From contig QANZ01022466.1 in assembly GCA_003254925.1 (NCBI GenBank), forward strand, positions 68,980-132,979: a stretch of DNA of 64,000 bases, read 5' to 3'. Position numbers and translations under genes: made by a program. The notes under the pieces are model-generated. The model searched no databases and was not told the origin of the DNA. It worked only from the letters and a program-made list of their open reading frames with translations. This document shows positions 1 to 11,556 of the stretch, in pieces. The first letter of the stretch is position 1. Each line of letters begins with the position of its first letter. Origin of the DNA: Chamaecrista fasciculata (taxonomy: Eukaryota; Streptophyta; Magnoliopsida; Fabales; Fabaceae).

Positions 1-54
1 TTGTATACGCTCTTCAGATGAACTCAGACTATTGATTGTGTTAAGTGCTTGATT

Positions 55-108
55 TGATGACATCTGAGATACTGAGACTATTGATGACATCTGAGATACT
101 GAGACTAT
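55..108. repeat. 27-bp tandem duplication
   Basis: The unit beginning TGATGACATCTGAGATACTG occurs twice back to back (55-81 and 82-108) without mismatch. A partial related piece lies just upstream near 20-40. Confidence 0.85.
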
Positions 109-856
109 TGATTGTGCAACTATATTTTGATGAGATTTGAATAGTATTATTCTTATTAAAGATTCAACATGATTCTTCTGTGAACATTAGAAGAAAAACA
201 ACAGAAAAACAATAGAATTTTTGAATAGTTTGACTTGTCTTTGTGAAGGAAGTTTAAAGTTTGCATTGTAGTATTCGGATTATCAGAAAATTCACTGGAC
301 ATATTATAACGGAGAATGATGTTGTAGCCAATGTGAATTCATTAAATAGATTCATTAATTGATTTAATTGATGTCTTAATGATCAAGGAATAATGTTATT
401 GCAGGGATTGGCATGTAAGTACAGCTTGGAAAGTGTTATTTAAGATGGCCAGAAATTATGTATTCTTCGTGTTAAAAACGCATGTAATTATATGTTTGCA
501 AAATAGTGCATGCTTTAACTTTGTTTGCCTCAACTTTGGGGATTTATATGATTTACATCTATAAAAACAGTAATGAAAATAAGAGTATTAAAATAACAGT
601 TTTTTCAACTTGGTTCTGAATTTGACTTAGCTGAACCTATTCTACTTAATTGCAGTAAAAAATAGGAGCAGCTGACAGTCATTTTCCTGCAAATTCGCTT
701 AACTGAAGTCATATACTATTACTTCTGAATTGATCCTTCTAAATTTGCATTTCACTTCAGTTGTAAATTTATGCTTCTGAATTTATAATTTGTTCACTGC
801 ACAGATTTATAAACACTGCTATCATGCACAGTAATGTATTCTAAATTTGCATTTAC

Positions 857-926
857 GTTTTGCACAATGTAGCAAAATGTTTAGTTTTTTTTCTACATTG
901 TGCAAAATGGCTACATTGTGCAAAAC
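857..926. repeat. Inverted repeat with hairpin potential
   Basis: The sequence TTTTGCACAATGTAG (about 858-872) is followed by its reverse complement CTACATTGTGCAAAA twice, at 893-907 and 911-925. The transcript could fold into alternative hairpins. Function is unknown and it may be part of a transposon body. Confidence 0.75.
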
Positions 927-1209
927 AGTGGTTAGACTGTTAAACAGAAAAAAAGAACTATTCATGGCTTAAATACAAGCCTTTACTCGCAGCTGTACTG
1001 AAATTTTTTTCCCCAAATTTCTTTCAATTACATGGATTATCTGTTGTATTTCAATTCTAACTTTCCTGCTATAGATTCAGAAGGGTTTACATAGACATGA
1101 TTGATAGTTATGTAGCAGAGTTGCAAGAGTAATGTCATCAAATGAGGCATAATCTTCCTCAGTACCAATACCAATTTTACAAAAGAAAAAAAAAATAAAA
1201 AACAGAAAC

Positions 1210-1240
1210 ACCCGTGCGAAAAGCACGGGTATCATACTAG
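1210..1240 (+). mobile_element. Helitron-like 3' terminus
   Basis: An 8-bp GC-rich stem (ACCCGTGC/GCACGGGT, loop GAAAA, 1210-1230) is followed six bases later by CTAG (1237-1240) and then a T. A short hairpin, a 6-12 base spacer and a terminal CTRR before a T is the textbook Helitron 3' end. Directly after it begins a copia fragment that also occurs without this terminus near 10590, which fits insertion of a Helitron into an older retroelement. Confidence 0.6.
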
Positions 1241-1244
1241 TAAA

Positions 1245-1796
1245 TGTATAAAGTAATTCTGACTAAACTACTCATAATCTCTTTTCGGTCTCATATGAGT
1301 CAATTAAAATTAAATAATCAAATGATGACAACTTAATTTTAACACATTAGAGTTCAAGTTCATTTAATCATTTAAATCACAAATACTACAATGCATAAGT
1401 TCAAGCAAATATGTTGATCTTTCATTCTTTAGAAAAAGTTTTTTTAATCATCTTAACTTCAATACACATTTCACTTTTACTAGAAACTTTATCTAAAGCA
1501 AGAAGTAATTTATATTTAGACATAATTGAACCATAATTCATATCTGATGAATGATGATCTAGGATGCTATAAGATATTGATGACTCGATCATCGCACTTT
1601 ATTATTAATATTAATGCACATCTTTGAATATCCTATAACAAGAATAAACTTTTTCAACAAATTCGCCATTCTTAGGGAAAATAACTTTTTCTCCTTCTAT
1701 TACATTTTTAAGACCCATTTTAGATAATACACGGGCCGAAAGGAAATTTTTATGAATCATGGACACTGACACTGAAATGGAACACAACACAGACAC
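1245..1796 (-). mobile_element. Degenerate Ty1/copia pol fragment (pre-integrase/integrase)
   Basis: On the minus strand 1611-1796 encodes a stretch with the copia GAG-pre-integrase pattern (HKNFLSARVLSKMG, then VIFPKNGEFVEKVYS). Downstream, near 1400-1460, frames with stops read KKTF, KNERSTYLLELMH and CSICDLN, which recall the start of the copia integrase core. Stops and frameshifts show it is dead. A second copy of the 1245-1570 part lies at 10590-10940 in the same orientation. Confidence 0.7.
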
Positions 1797-1839
1797 ACCG
1801 ACACGCTAAATTCTTAAGATTACACGACATATATTTTTT

Positions 1840-2085
1840 GTTTTGTTTCACTTTTGGTCCTATATCTTATGGTTAAGTTGCATAATTCGTCACATATATT
1901 TGTAAAAGATTCCACATTGTGTAATTAGTTGTGAATTTTTTTTTGCAAAGACATGAGATCAAATATGACAAAATAATATAAAACTAATTTTGTACTTGAG
2001 CAAAAATGTAACAAAAAAATTGAGATCAAATTGAGACCTGAATAAAAGATACTAAAAGTACATATGGGCTTAAGTAAAAGGTACT
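1840..2085. mobile_element. Diverged foldback element of the TTTGGTCC type
   Basis: The left side reads CACTTTTGGTCCTATATCTT. The right side has GAGATCAAATTGAGACCTGA and AAAAGTACATATGGGCTTAAG, roughly its complement. The layout matches the better-preserved foldback elements at 39693-40089 and 45875-46217. No clear target duplication remains. Confidence 0.5.
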
Positions 2086-2089
2086 TTTT

Positions 2090-2446
2090 TTTTAATAATT
2101 ATAATATTTTCCAATTAAAATAGTATATTCTAAACTTTATTTGTCAGTTAGAAATTGAAGTGTCCAAAAGTGGAACGGATAGTATTTAATACTGTATCTT
2201 TCTGAGCTTTATTATGGTATTCCATGTTTGGACAAACTCTAATTGACTCAGAAAAGCATAAATAGTCAAATATAAAAGAATTGTTTTAGTGTTCACATCC
2301 TCTTTCTTTTCATTCTCGTTTCAAGAAAAAGAAAAGAAACATACAACAAATAACAAACAGAGCAAATTAAAATTGAAGTAGCTAGCAATAGCTTTTCAAA
2401 TTTTGTCGACGAAAAAAGATGCTCGCTATGTGACTTCGTTGCAAAG
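2090..2446 (-). repeat. Dispersed duplicate of 48703-49062
   Basis: Read on the minus strand, this segment is closely similar to the plus strand at 48703-49062 over about 350 bp. Both start near GAAGTCACATAGCGAGCATC and end near AATTATT. The copy here joins a copia RNase H fragment at its upper end; the other copy has different flanks. A frame with a hydrophobic stretch (FEKLLLA then LICS) is open in both copies. I do not recognise the source. Confidence 0.75.
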
Positions 2447-2655
2447 TCTTCAATCCAACTTCTCCTAATAAGGGGGTTGTATCCACACAACCTCACTTGT
2501 TGTCTAAGCCATAATCTTGTATTCTGATTCTGCACTTGAACGAGAGACTACATCCTGCTTCTTACTCTCCTATGAAATCAAATCTCTTCCCACAAGCACA
2601 CGATATCTAGTTTGTAGATCTCCTATCTGCCTTGGACCCTACCCTGCAAAGAAAA
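2410..2655 (-). mobile_element. Degenerate Ty1/copia RNase H fragment
   Basis: On the minus strand one frame reads VGSKADRRSTN. After a frameshift another reads VGRDLIS, a stop, ESKKQDVVSRSSAESEYK, another stop and TTSEVVWIQPLI. This is the conserved RNase H segment of copia polyproteins (consensus like DRRSTSGY, LISWKSKKQ, VARSSAEAEYR). Two stops and one frameshift make it non-functional. It lies where the 3' part of the ankyrin S-acyltransferase gene would be expected. Confidence 0.8.
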
Positions 2656-3369
2656 AAGATGTCGAAGTCGAATAGATTTGCATAAGAGAAACACTCAATA
2701 TTAGTTTGCCCATTGTTTCCATTCAACAAATCACGTCGACACCTTTCAAATGCTCTCTTGCCCCTAGTTAACTTTACCAGGTAAAGCCAAATCAGTGATA
2801 GTATATATATGTATATACTAAGTTCGAATTCTAAAAAATCACATTAAAGATGGCAAAACAATTATATAAATAAAGTAGCTGCAAATGGTAACACAATCTT
2901 TTTAGATTAAAATGTCAAATAAATAAATTTTATCTGATAGAATATGCGCTATTGAACAAGGGGACACAAGCATGGGCTAAATCTTAGATAAGGATTCTTA
3001 TATTTTTACTATAACCCTCTAATAAATATATGACACGTGATGAAAATTTTATACATGATCAGTCATGATAGAGAGAAAATATTAAACACATGCCAATCAA
3101 AAAAGAGAAAGTAAACTTATCTAAGTTCTTCCGACAGGCATAGTTATGATTTAATACTTTAAGGTTTTATCATAGGAAAGGAAAATTTTGTTTTGGGACC
3201 AAGATGTGTCTCTATCATTCCGTCCTGTATACTTGACTGTATGGTTAACATCTTTGAAAGTGAAACTCGATATGGTTACTTGCATCAATGGTGCTACCAG
3301 ACTTCAATTTTCTGTGAAGCAACAAATTGGGGAAAAAGAAGAGGCAAAGATGCAGGTTAAAATGACCAG

Positions 3370-6300
3370 TCATACCTTCTTAGCATGACCGACTGCATAA
3401 CTGGAAATACCAAACAAAAAGAACAAATCGACCATGATAAATGATAGAACACCAGGATGATGAGAACCAGCAGACAGAATCCATGTGCCAAATGAAGTTG
3501 TAGGAAGTGGACTAGATAAAAGTCCTGCATGCAGAAAATTAGTTTCAATCAGCAGATTAAACATCAAATACTGTAAGAAAGTCACACTTAATTCTTCTCT
3601 ATCCAACACATACTTGTAATTGCAACTCCCCCGGTGACAAACAATGCTAATGTTTCAAGAACAAGAAAAACAAGGAACTCCCATTTGTTATTCTGTAATC
3701 ATGAATTAAAAATTAATCAGGTAAGTTTTATCAACAGTAAAGAATGAGATTAAGTAGTTAGTACTTTATCTACTGTAAGGATTAAAAACCATCATCAATC
3801 TAGTAATAACTTATTAGGTCATAAATAGTGAGACATGACACATAATCTGACCTTATTTACTGTTGAGAGTCATGAATTAGGAATCAATTAGTCAAATCTC
3901 ATTTACTAAGTTAGTTGGTCATTATTGTTTTTATATTAATTAGATGTTTAATCAGGTGGTAGAGAGTTGTGTTTTGAATGTAGTAGGTGTTTTCCTAGGT
4001 TATTTATAAGGATGCTATCTTCATTGTATTGACATATATTCAGATTAATGAAATAAATTTCAACATTTATCAATATGTATGAAAAAGATTAAAATTTCCA
4101 AAAGTACCTTGCCAATGCAATTGGATACCCATTCACAATGACGATGAAATTGATCAACACAGCGATCACATATAGAACAGTGCTTTGAATGAAGAGGCCT
4201 CACAATCTAAAGAAAACAATATAAAATTGTGTTTCAAATCAGCAGAAAATGTTTCTTTGTGATGTATGAGTAAGACACTGATAGCTGGCAAAAAATGCTT
4301 CGCTGCAAGAAGTTTGACAATCTAAAGGTAGCAGAGGATACCTTGCATGTTGTACAAAGCTGGGACCAATTTCCAGCTTGCAATGTAGGATTGTTTATCT
4401 CAATCTTTAGAAGAGGTTCCTGCCACACATGAAGCCATAAGATCAATGGAGTAAACATCTTATCTAAATATAAAATTGGATTAGAACAAATGAATAAGAT
4501 ATTAGTATATCCATGAGGTTACCAGTTCAAAAGAAACTTAAAATCAATTAATTTATCAGAAAAAGAATATTGATATCAAAATGAAAGACTAAAGAGACTC
4601 CAAAGGAAAGAACAAACTCACATCATCTTTCATATTAACAGAGTTATGCACATTCATTCTGATGTAACCTGGATCCTTGCTGCCAAAAATAATAAAACGG
4701 AAAAATATATTTATACTGTGTATATAAACACAAAGTAATGAAAAAAGTATAAACTTGCTCTGACATGTATTGGCTGTTTATATGCAGCATGTATCTTCTA
4801 CCAATAATTATCATTTAAAATATCAAGGGAGTATTTAGGATAAAATGTAAATCTTTAGTTCATTTAACTAACCTGCTACACCTGTAGAGCAAAACTAGTC
4901 CAGATGTTGCAAGGAAAACTCCAAACCATGAAAAAAGGCTCGCAGCAGCTGTCAACTTTGGCAGATCCGTTGCTGCAGAAATTGTACACTATAATCACTT
5001 AGAGCATGAACGTGCACATAGATATTTATCTACTCAAACTTCAAATTTTAAGCATCTAGGAGGTTACCCAAGATGACAGAATGAATATAGATCACCAAGA
5101 GTACAATAATTTTACACCAGAGTAAAGGAGCAAATCCTAATCTGGAAATTTTTACAAAGAAGAACCGCGCTATAGCTTGTCCCTGCAGAACAGATTTAAC
5201 TTTAACATCATAATTAAAAATGAAAAGATACTCTAGGACCGCATAGGGGAGAGGGGGTAGCAAAACCATAGGTAACTCTCTTAACATGTGAGGATAATAT
5301 TTGTAAAATAACAACTAATGACAGAAATAAACAGATCATAAAGCTAAGATCGAACTTCAAGTAGTAATCATTGCAGAAGACACTAATTTAGAGGGACGAC
5401 ACTGGGCAAAGTCAAATGTTTTGGCAACAAAACACTTACAAAGAAAAAGGCAACTTCTTTGTCAGAAATAAGCTGGAATGGTGTACGGCCAGTGTTATCT
5501 GTCACTTTTAGGTCTTCTCTCTTGCTAGCCTGTACTAACACTTTACATGCCTCCAGGTTACCCTTGGAAGCAGCCCAGTGGAGAGGAGTATAACCTGAAT
5601 TTTTTTTTTTTTAAAAAAAATTGACTAATAATTTAAAGAAATCAAAGATCAATTAATATTATATAGATATCAGTTCTCATAAATAATTTTTATAAAAGAC
5701 TGATAACGGAGTTTCAAGGTTGCTCATTAGAACAAACCGTATTTGTCCTGCCGTCCTCTATATGCATCTAGGAACAACAGAAGACGTATACAATCAGCAA
5801 AACCTTTGTAAGCAGCCCTAAGTTCACAGAAAAAGGAAAAAATCAATTCAATGACAAAAACATAAAATAGAAGAATTTTAAAATAGAGATGAGCTGATGT
5901 TTCCTGTGATATTAAAACATAAGGAAGACAGGACAGATGCCAATTACAAATATTCAATATTCACGTATGAAAATAAAAAGTCTTGCCAAACTACTGTGAT
6001 ATAAAATATAAATCCAGTTACTACCCATGTAGACATATCAGAGGACATCTCTTAACATAGTGTGCCAGACAAGGGCAAAATCTTTCTGCTTTTCCATTTT
6101 GAAACAGGATTTCCCTTGCTTATGAGTATAGGAAAAAAATTTTGCTACCAATAGGGAAGTCTTTCTCATCTAAAATTTCAAATTGAGGTGATTGAATTTG
6201 CACCAAGGGATGGTTTCACGGGACTCAGCCAATTTCTACCAACAAACTAAGTGGAACATCACAATACCATAGTTGAAGAGTAGATTGTGACAAACTAGAA

Positions 6301-8659
6301 AGGTGAGTGGGGAGGTAGGACATCCAAAATTTTAATCTAGTGGGAAAAGGCTTTGGTTGTTGTTGTACCTAATGACAGAAAAGGAAGTGTTAAACTTCAA
6401 ATTCTCAGTTACCAGTGCAACGGGCTGTTTCCATAATTATCTGCAGAATCAGCATCAGCATTCCATTTTGAAACAATGTGATAAAGGAAAGCTGTCTCAC
6501 CATACTGAGCTGCCACATGTGTTGGCTGTAGACAGTTTGATAAACACGTGTTTTATGTGAGAAGAACAGGAACTACCACTTTAAGATAATTACCCAGATA
6601 CATGTTAACTAGACAAGGGATTCACATAATATATTTGACGGATTGATTAATACAATTTAGTGTTGAATATTAACTTGCTTTCAACATTTTTTATATTTAA
6701 TATGAATTGGCAAGGTAACATCTACCGGACCTCCAATTTTCCATATCAGTGAATCTATACGTTAACTTACTGATGATGATGTCTTCAACAGACAACAGGT
6801 TTGTCACATTCCTAACTTAGCAATATACCATGAGGAATTCCCCAATGTACTGATTTCTTGAACTAAGTAAAAAGAGGAAAATCAATCTAACCACTAACTT
6901 GATACCCATCCTTATCAGCAGCATTAACTTGGGCACCCGCATGGAGTAAAACCTCTGCAACCTCAGCCATACCCCTTATTGCACTCCAATGTAGTGCTGT
7001 CTGTCCGTTAGGATCAGTTGCATTTACATCTCCCCCATGCTGGCAATCAGATGTCAAAAATTCAGTGAGTTAAATCACAATTATTTATTAAGAGGGAATG
7101 TAAAAAGAAACAAATTCTAAATATATACTATATAGTATATTCAACAGCATCAACATGTAAACTGAATTGAAAAAAGACAAAACAAAAAATATATGTTCAT
7201 TTCTGACGAGGATGGATCACAAACAAGTAACAAGCCGAGCTAAGACTAGAACCGTAAGCATTAGTTTCTCTTCTATTTTCTTTGTTGATAATTAGGGGTG
7301 CTTTTGGTGCATTGTGACTCTATATTTATCATCTCATATGCTGTGGTATTTTAGATGTATGACATTTGGTAACAACATGATATTGTCATACATCAACATA
7401 CAAGCTAATATCCTGTTATCAAAATACAATAAACAGGTTGTGACCTAATAACAGTACAAAAATTAGATGATCTCAGATCAGAGGGTTGGAAATGGGATTT
7501 TTTTTTATTGAAAGTTATAATTTTATCCTTTTTTGTTGATAAATTTTTTTGAGAAAACTTACTACTTGTTTTTTGAATTCATGCTGAGTCAACGAATTTG
7601 TCTCTAAATAATCAAAATATATGACTTAGTCATTGAATTATTGCAATTGTTAAAGATTTGGTTTTTGGGTCAAATTCAGGGACAAAAAAACAAAAATTCA
7701 ATACAAATTCAGAGACCAAAAAGTATTAATATAATAAAAATTCAAGGTCCATAAATTATAAAATCAATTCAAATTTAGGGACCAAATCATCATTAAGAAC
7801 CAAAAAGATGACCATTGAAATATTCCACAACCAAATCGTGTATTTTAGATATTCACTGATTAATTCACTTGGTATAAATTCAAAAACAATAAGTTTTTCT
7901 AATATGGCGCCAATATTTAGTGTCTTTTATGTTATTTTTTAATTATTTCTTGTTGATATTTTATTTAGACAATTTTTATATTAAAATTATTTTTTATTAT
8001 ATTATTATAATTTAATTATTTATTAATATTATAAAATGATATTTTTTCAAAAAAATATAAATGAATATATTTTTTAAAAAAGGTATTTATATATTTATTT
8101 TAAAAATATCTATAAATATTTTTAAGAAATAAACAAAATAAACACAACCTTTAATTATAAATCAAGAATCCATGTTGGACAAAATCAATTGAAAAATCGA
8201 ATCAAATTGAGTAAATTCGTTCACTTAGAGGGAAAGAGAAATTGATTAAAAAAAAAGGGTTAAAATACACTTTTGGTCCCATAACTTTTGTTCAGGTTTT
8301 AATTTGATTGTATAACTCTTTTTGTTGCACTTTTAGTCCTATCTCTTCTGCTGCAGATTTGGTCTCATATTACACTTTTAATCCCATATCGTCAAATTGA
8401 TTTCATCAATGAATCAAAACCATAAAAGAACCTGGATGATGTAACGAGCAGCGGCAATCCGATTGTTGTATGCAGCCCACTGAATCGCGTAGTAGCCTTC
8501 GCCATCGGGTTCGGAGACAGAACAACCGTCTTCCTCCACCAATCTCTTCATCTTCTCCATATCGCCGTACGCCGCCGCGTTCCGGAGTCTCTGGTCGTCG
8601 TCTTTGGCGGCGAGAGATTGGACCTCTTCAACGTTCTCTTTCTCGATGTCGGAAGCCAT
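3370..8659 (-). CDS. Ankyrin-repeat DHHC-type S-acyltransferase relative with altered catalytic motif, C-terminus missing
   Basis: Resembles plant TIP1/PAT23-PAT24 enzymes, membrane proteins of the Golgi/vesicle system that palmitoylate cysteines. Twelve in-frame exons: 8432-8659, 6899-7039, 6413-6525, 5738-5817, 5440-5594, 5068-5182, 4873-4972, 4622-4679, 4342-4419, 4108-4206, 3614-3692, 3376-3524. Reading on past the last exon meets a stop at 3370-3372 (about 466 aa). Residues about 25-240 are ankyrin repeats (TALHWSA, PLHWAA); two membrane helices, a DPG motif, the cysteine-rich domain and two more helices follow. All zinc-binding Cys/His spacing is kept, but the DHHC position reads HRHC (residues 377-380, bases 4135-4146), with the Cys retained. 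The exon that should carry the TTxE motif was not found; a copia fragment lies downstream. It may be a pseudogene or a non-canonical protein. Family assignment is firm; activity is doubtful. Confidence 0.85.
3850..4078 (+). mobile_element. Possible solo LTR in an intron
   Basis: Within the intron between two acyltransferase exons, a stretch begins TGTTGAGAGTCATGAATTAG. It contains TTATTTATAAGGATGC, looking like a promoter, and then an ATTAATGAAATAAA signal, as in copia LTRs. The ends are not certain and no target duplication was seen. This is a weak call. Confidence 0.3.
7040..8431. other. Large AT-rich intron 1 of the acyltransferase-like gene
   Basis: No coding region. From 7900 to 8150 it is almost pure A/T. 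A single-ended TTTTGGTCCCATAAC-type transposon end (about 8259-8400) runs to within about 30 bp of the exon 1 donor site. Confidence 0.6.
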
Positions 8660-8852
8660 GTCTCCGGCGAGAACCGATCGAGGACCGAAAACGATGAGAG
8701 ATTCAGAGATTAATTGAATTGGATGAATGATTGCTTTACAGAATCGGCATTGTCAGGGAAGGTAAGAAGAAGAGAGATTAGGTCATCGCCTTCGGATTTG
8801 GATTTGTGTATGAGTGAAATATAAGAGAAAGAAAAAAAAATGATGAGAACAA

Positions 8853-9600
8853 ATTTGAGAAATGTCTTTATAATTTAAAAATCCACTCCCATTGACACGC
8901 CATTTCTGTTGTACCGGTCTGTCCGGAGGATCATTGAACCAAACGGCAAACACACACACTCCTGATTTGCCGTTCGTCCCAATTTTTAGGCCAAACTATC
9001 ATTTTTGGTCTTTAAATATCTACCTTCAATTCTATTTGTGTCTAATGTATATTTTTTGTTATGTTTTAATTCTTAATATTTCTTTGAAGTTTCAATTTAG
9101 TCCATGATAAGTTCCGTGATTGATTCTTAACTACTGAATATGATGATATCTCTCTTGTTTCAAGTTTGAGTATGATAAAATCAAAGTTACATGTGACTCT
9201 TCACAAGCTCTTTTTCTATCCAATTAGGGTTACTGGCAAACAGGATCAAATTGAGCCAAAAACTAGGCCGCTCATTTCATGAAGTTGGTCATAAGTCATA
9301 ACTCTCTCGTTTTAAGTATAAATGCAACGGAATTAGAACTATGAGGTACTCTGAAGAGTTATTTCTATTGCCAATTGGAGTCGTCAAAAAACAAGGTCAA
9401 ATAATACTTCGAAAGTGGATTTGGCCAAAATATCAATACTAACTTTTGAAATATTATATATTTGACCTGATTTGCTAATGGTTCGATCCTAAACTGAGAA
9501 AAAACTCGTAAGAGTTATCTATAATTATGATTTTATCACATTTGGAAAGATATAAATCAACTTCATAAAATAAGCAATCCATTTTTGGACCCAATTTTTA
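8853..9600. repeat. Upstream region of the acyltransferase-like gene, duplicated at 11384-12280
   Basis: Starting at GAGAAATGTCT about 200 bp upstream of the gene's ATG, the sequence matches 11384 onward. Shared landmarks include CGGCAAACACACACAC, CGTCCCAATTTTTAGGCC and long inner stretches. The copies differ by small indels. A foldback element (from 8989 here, 11557 there) sits at the same point in both, so it inserted before the duplication. Confidence 0.75.
8989..9600. mobile_element. Truncated foldback element, copy of 11557-12483
   Basis: Begins GGCCAAACTATCATTTTTGG, preceded by CAATTTTTA as in the fuller copy. Inside, blocks such as CTCATTTCATGAAGTTGGTC and related inverted blocks recur. 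The right end seen in the other copy is missing here, so this copy is truncated near 9600. Confidence 0.6.
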
Positions 9601-9714
9601 TACACGATTTTATCAAAGATTCCCCCACTTGCCTAAATGGTTTCCACTATGACAACTACATTAATTCCCCACTTTTAGCATTTCTAAATGGACAATATAT
9701 TATATAATATTGAT

Positions 9715-10090
9715 CCCATTTTTGTTTTGGTCAATTAAAATTTAGGTGAGGGGATAGCACCCTAATCTAAGGTGAGGGCAGGCCTCCGGGCTCAAAGAGC
9801 ACTTGTAGAAGTACTTATAGATAACCCACCAAATGAGACATCATCAGGTACCGAACTCAAACCACGCAATTATCATAGGCAGAAGGTGATCAAGTGATCC
9901 TGTTTTTGTCTGCTACTTTTTTTTTGTGAGTGAAAATTTAGATGAGTTGGACCCCGAGGGCTCACCAATGCCAAGACACTGCCTCAAGGCTCTATGAGCG
10001 CTTACCGAAGTATTTACAGATCGCCTACTAACAAGGACCTCACCCGACAGTGGGAGTCAACTCTCTATCAATTGGGCTAACCTTTGTTGA
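9715..10090 (-). mobile_element. Two SINE-like elements, minus orientation
   Basis: Read on the minus strand, 10090-9945 starts GGTTAGCCCAATTGATAGAG (A-box like), has a GTCGGGTGAGGTCC segment (B-box like), then GTTAGTAGGCGATCTGTAAA. A second related unit (about 9900-9715) shares the TAAGTACTTC, CTCTTTGAGCC tail. A similar unit lies at 38320-38470 on the plus strand. Layout fits tRNA-derived SINEs, but polymerase III activity is inferred. Confidence 0.5.
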
Positions 10091-10589
10091 CGGCTACTTA
10101 TTTAAGAAATGATTGGGATGACTAATCTTAGATAATACTATTTCATTCTTGAAAAATAATTATAGTAACATAAGTATTTTTTTAGTTCCCAATTTTTTTT
10201 TTATCAATTTTCTATTTTATCTCTAAAGTTTGTTTATTGTCAATTTTATTTTCAAAATCTCATATTTTTTATTTATTTTTTATCCTAACTTCATCCAATG
10301 AATTAATGAAATTTGTTTCCAAAATCTAAGTCAAAATTTATAAAAATCCTAGTATAAACCAAATATTTTCTCACATAGAGTTGATTGTGAAGTTTTATTC
10401 TAAGCACAACTAACTTTGTATTATTCAATTAATTTAAGATAATAAACAGTTGAGGGAGCATGAACGAAATTATAATTAAATGATAAAAAAGAAATAAAAA
10501 CAACTAACGAATATGATACAAATTAAACGTCTGCCCTAAGATTAATCCATATTTAATTTAATCAAATATTATCTAGATAATTATTGGTC

Positions 10590-10940
10590 ACAAATGTATA
10601 AAGTAATCTCGAACACTAAAATACTCATAATCTATTTTCACTCAATTAAAATTAACTAATCAGATTATGACTACTTAATTTTAGCACATTAAAGTTCAAG
10701 TTCATTTAACCATTTAAATCACAAATATCATAATGCATAAATTCAAGTAAATTTGTAGATATTTCATCCTTTAGAAACAGTTTTTTTAATCATCTTAGCC
10801 TAAATACATATTTCATAGTTACCTAAAACTTTATCTAAAGCAAGAAGTAATTTATATTTACATAATTAAAGCATAATTCACATGTGATGATCTAGGATTC
10901 CATAAGATAAAAGATGACTCGATCATATAAATAGAATTAT
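10590..10940 (-). mobile_element. Second copy of degenerate copia integrase fragment
   Basis: Closely similar to 1245-1570 over the whole length, including the blocks CATTTAAATCACAAATA and CTTTATCTAAAGCAAGAAGT. It has no Helitron terminus at its left end, where the sequence reads CACAAATGTATAAAG rather than CTAGTAAATGTATAAAG. It is non-coding through stops. Confidence 0.7.
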
Positions 10941-11383
10941 TTCACTTCAAACAAATACCTACCTTGACGTCGATGGAGCTCTGACTCCAGCAAAGTTCGT
11001 CCGAGCAGTGTTAGTCGCGTGACTTCTCCAGCGACAAAGTCGAAGAACTGAGAAGAAGAGGGAAGAATAGTCGAACATGGAGGATGAAGAGAGAGCAAAG
11101 AGACCCTAGAAAATTTTTCCTGTAAAATTACAATTATGCCATTAGCTTTTTTTCTCTATATTTACCATTATGCCACCGGTCACTTTTGCTCTCTGTTTTT
11201 AGGGAAAAAAACACCTTTTACATGTTTTCTGTTTTTAGACTTAAAAAATAAATTTTGGTTTTTTTATTTTTAGAAACAAATTAAAAAAACTGTGACACCA
11301 AACAGGTTTTTTTTTTTTGTTTTTTTGTATTTTAAAATAAAAAATTGTTTTATAAAAGAAAATAAAAAACGCCCTTATAAGTT
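10941..11383. other. Intergenic stretch without a gene
   Basis: About 10960-11105 is richer in G and C (GTCGATGGAGCTCTGACTCC and following), as in a gene remnant or transposon leader, but no domain can be read. The rest is poly-T and A-rich. Confidence 0.5.
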
Positions 11384-11556
11384 TGAGAAATGTCTCACCA
11401 TAATCACGGTAATTTATATACTTCAGCAGATTTGTAATTTAACATATCCACTCTCATCGTCATCGCCATTTCTGTTGAAACTTTTTGTCCGGAGGGTCAC
11501 TGAACCCAACGGCAAACACACACACATTCCTCATTGGCCTTTCGTCCCAATTTTTA

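Larger units (their letters stand above)
1..1209. other. AT-rich stretch without a gene, possible Helitron body
   Basis: I see no coding region. The stretch holds a 27-bp tandem duplication (55-108) and an inverted repeat near 857-926. It lies directly upstream of a Helitron-like 3' terminus, so some or all of it may be the body of that element. The matching 5' TC end was not found inside the window. Confidence 0.4.

Noticed and set aside
2293..2535. 80-residue minus-strand frame with a hydrophobic end as a last exon of the acyltransferase gene
   Set aside because: Its first half is the copia RNase H fragment and its second half is a dispersed repeat also present at 48703; neither resembles the family's C-terminus.
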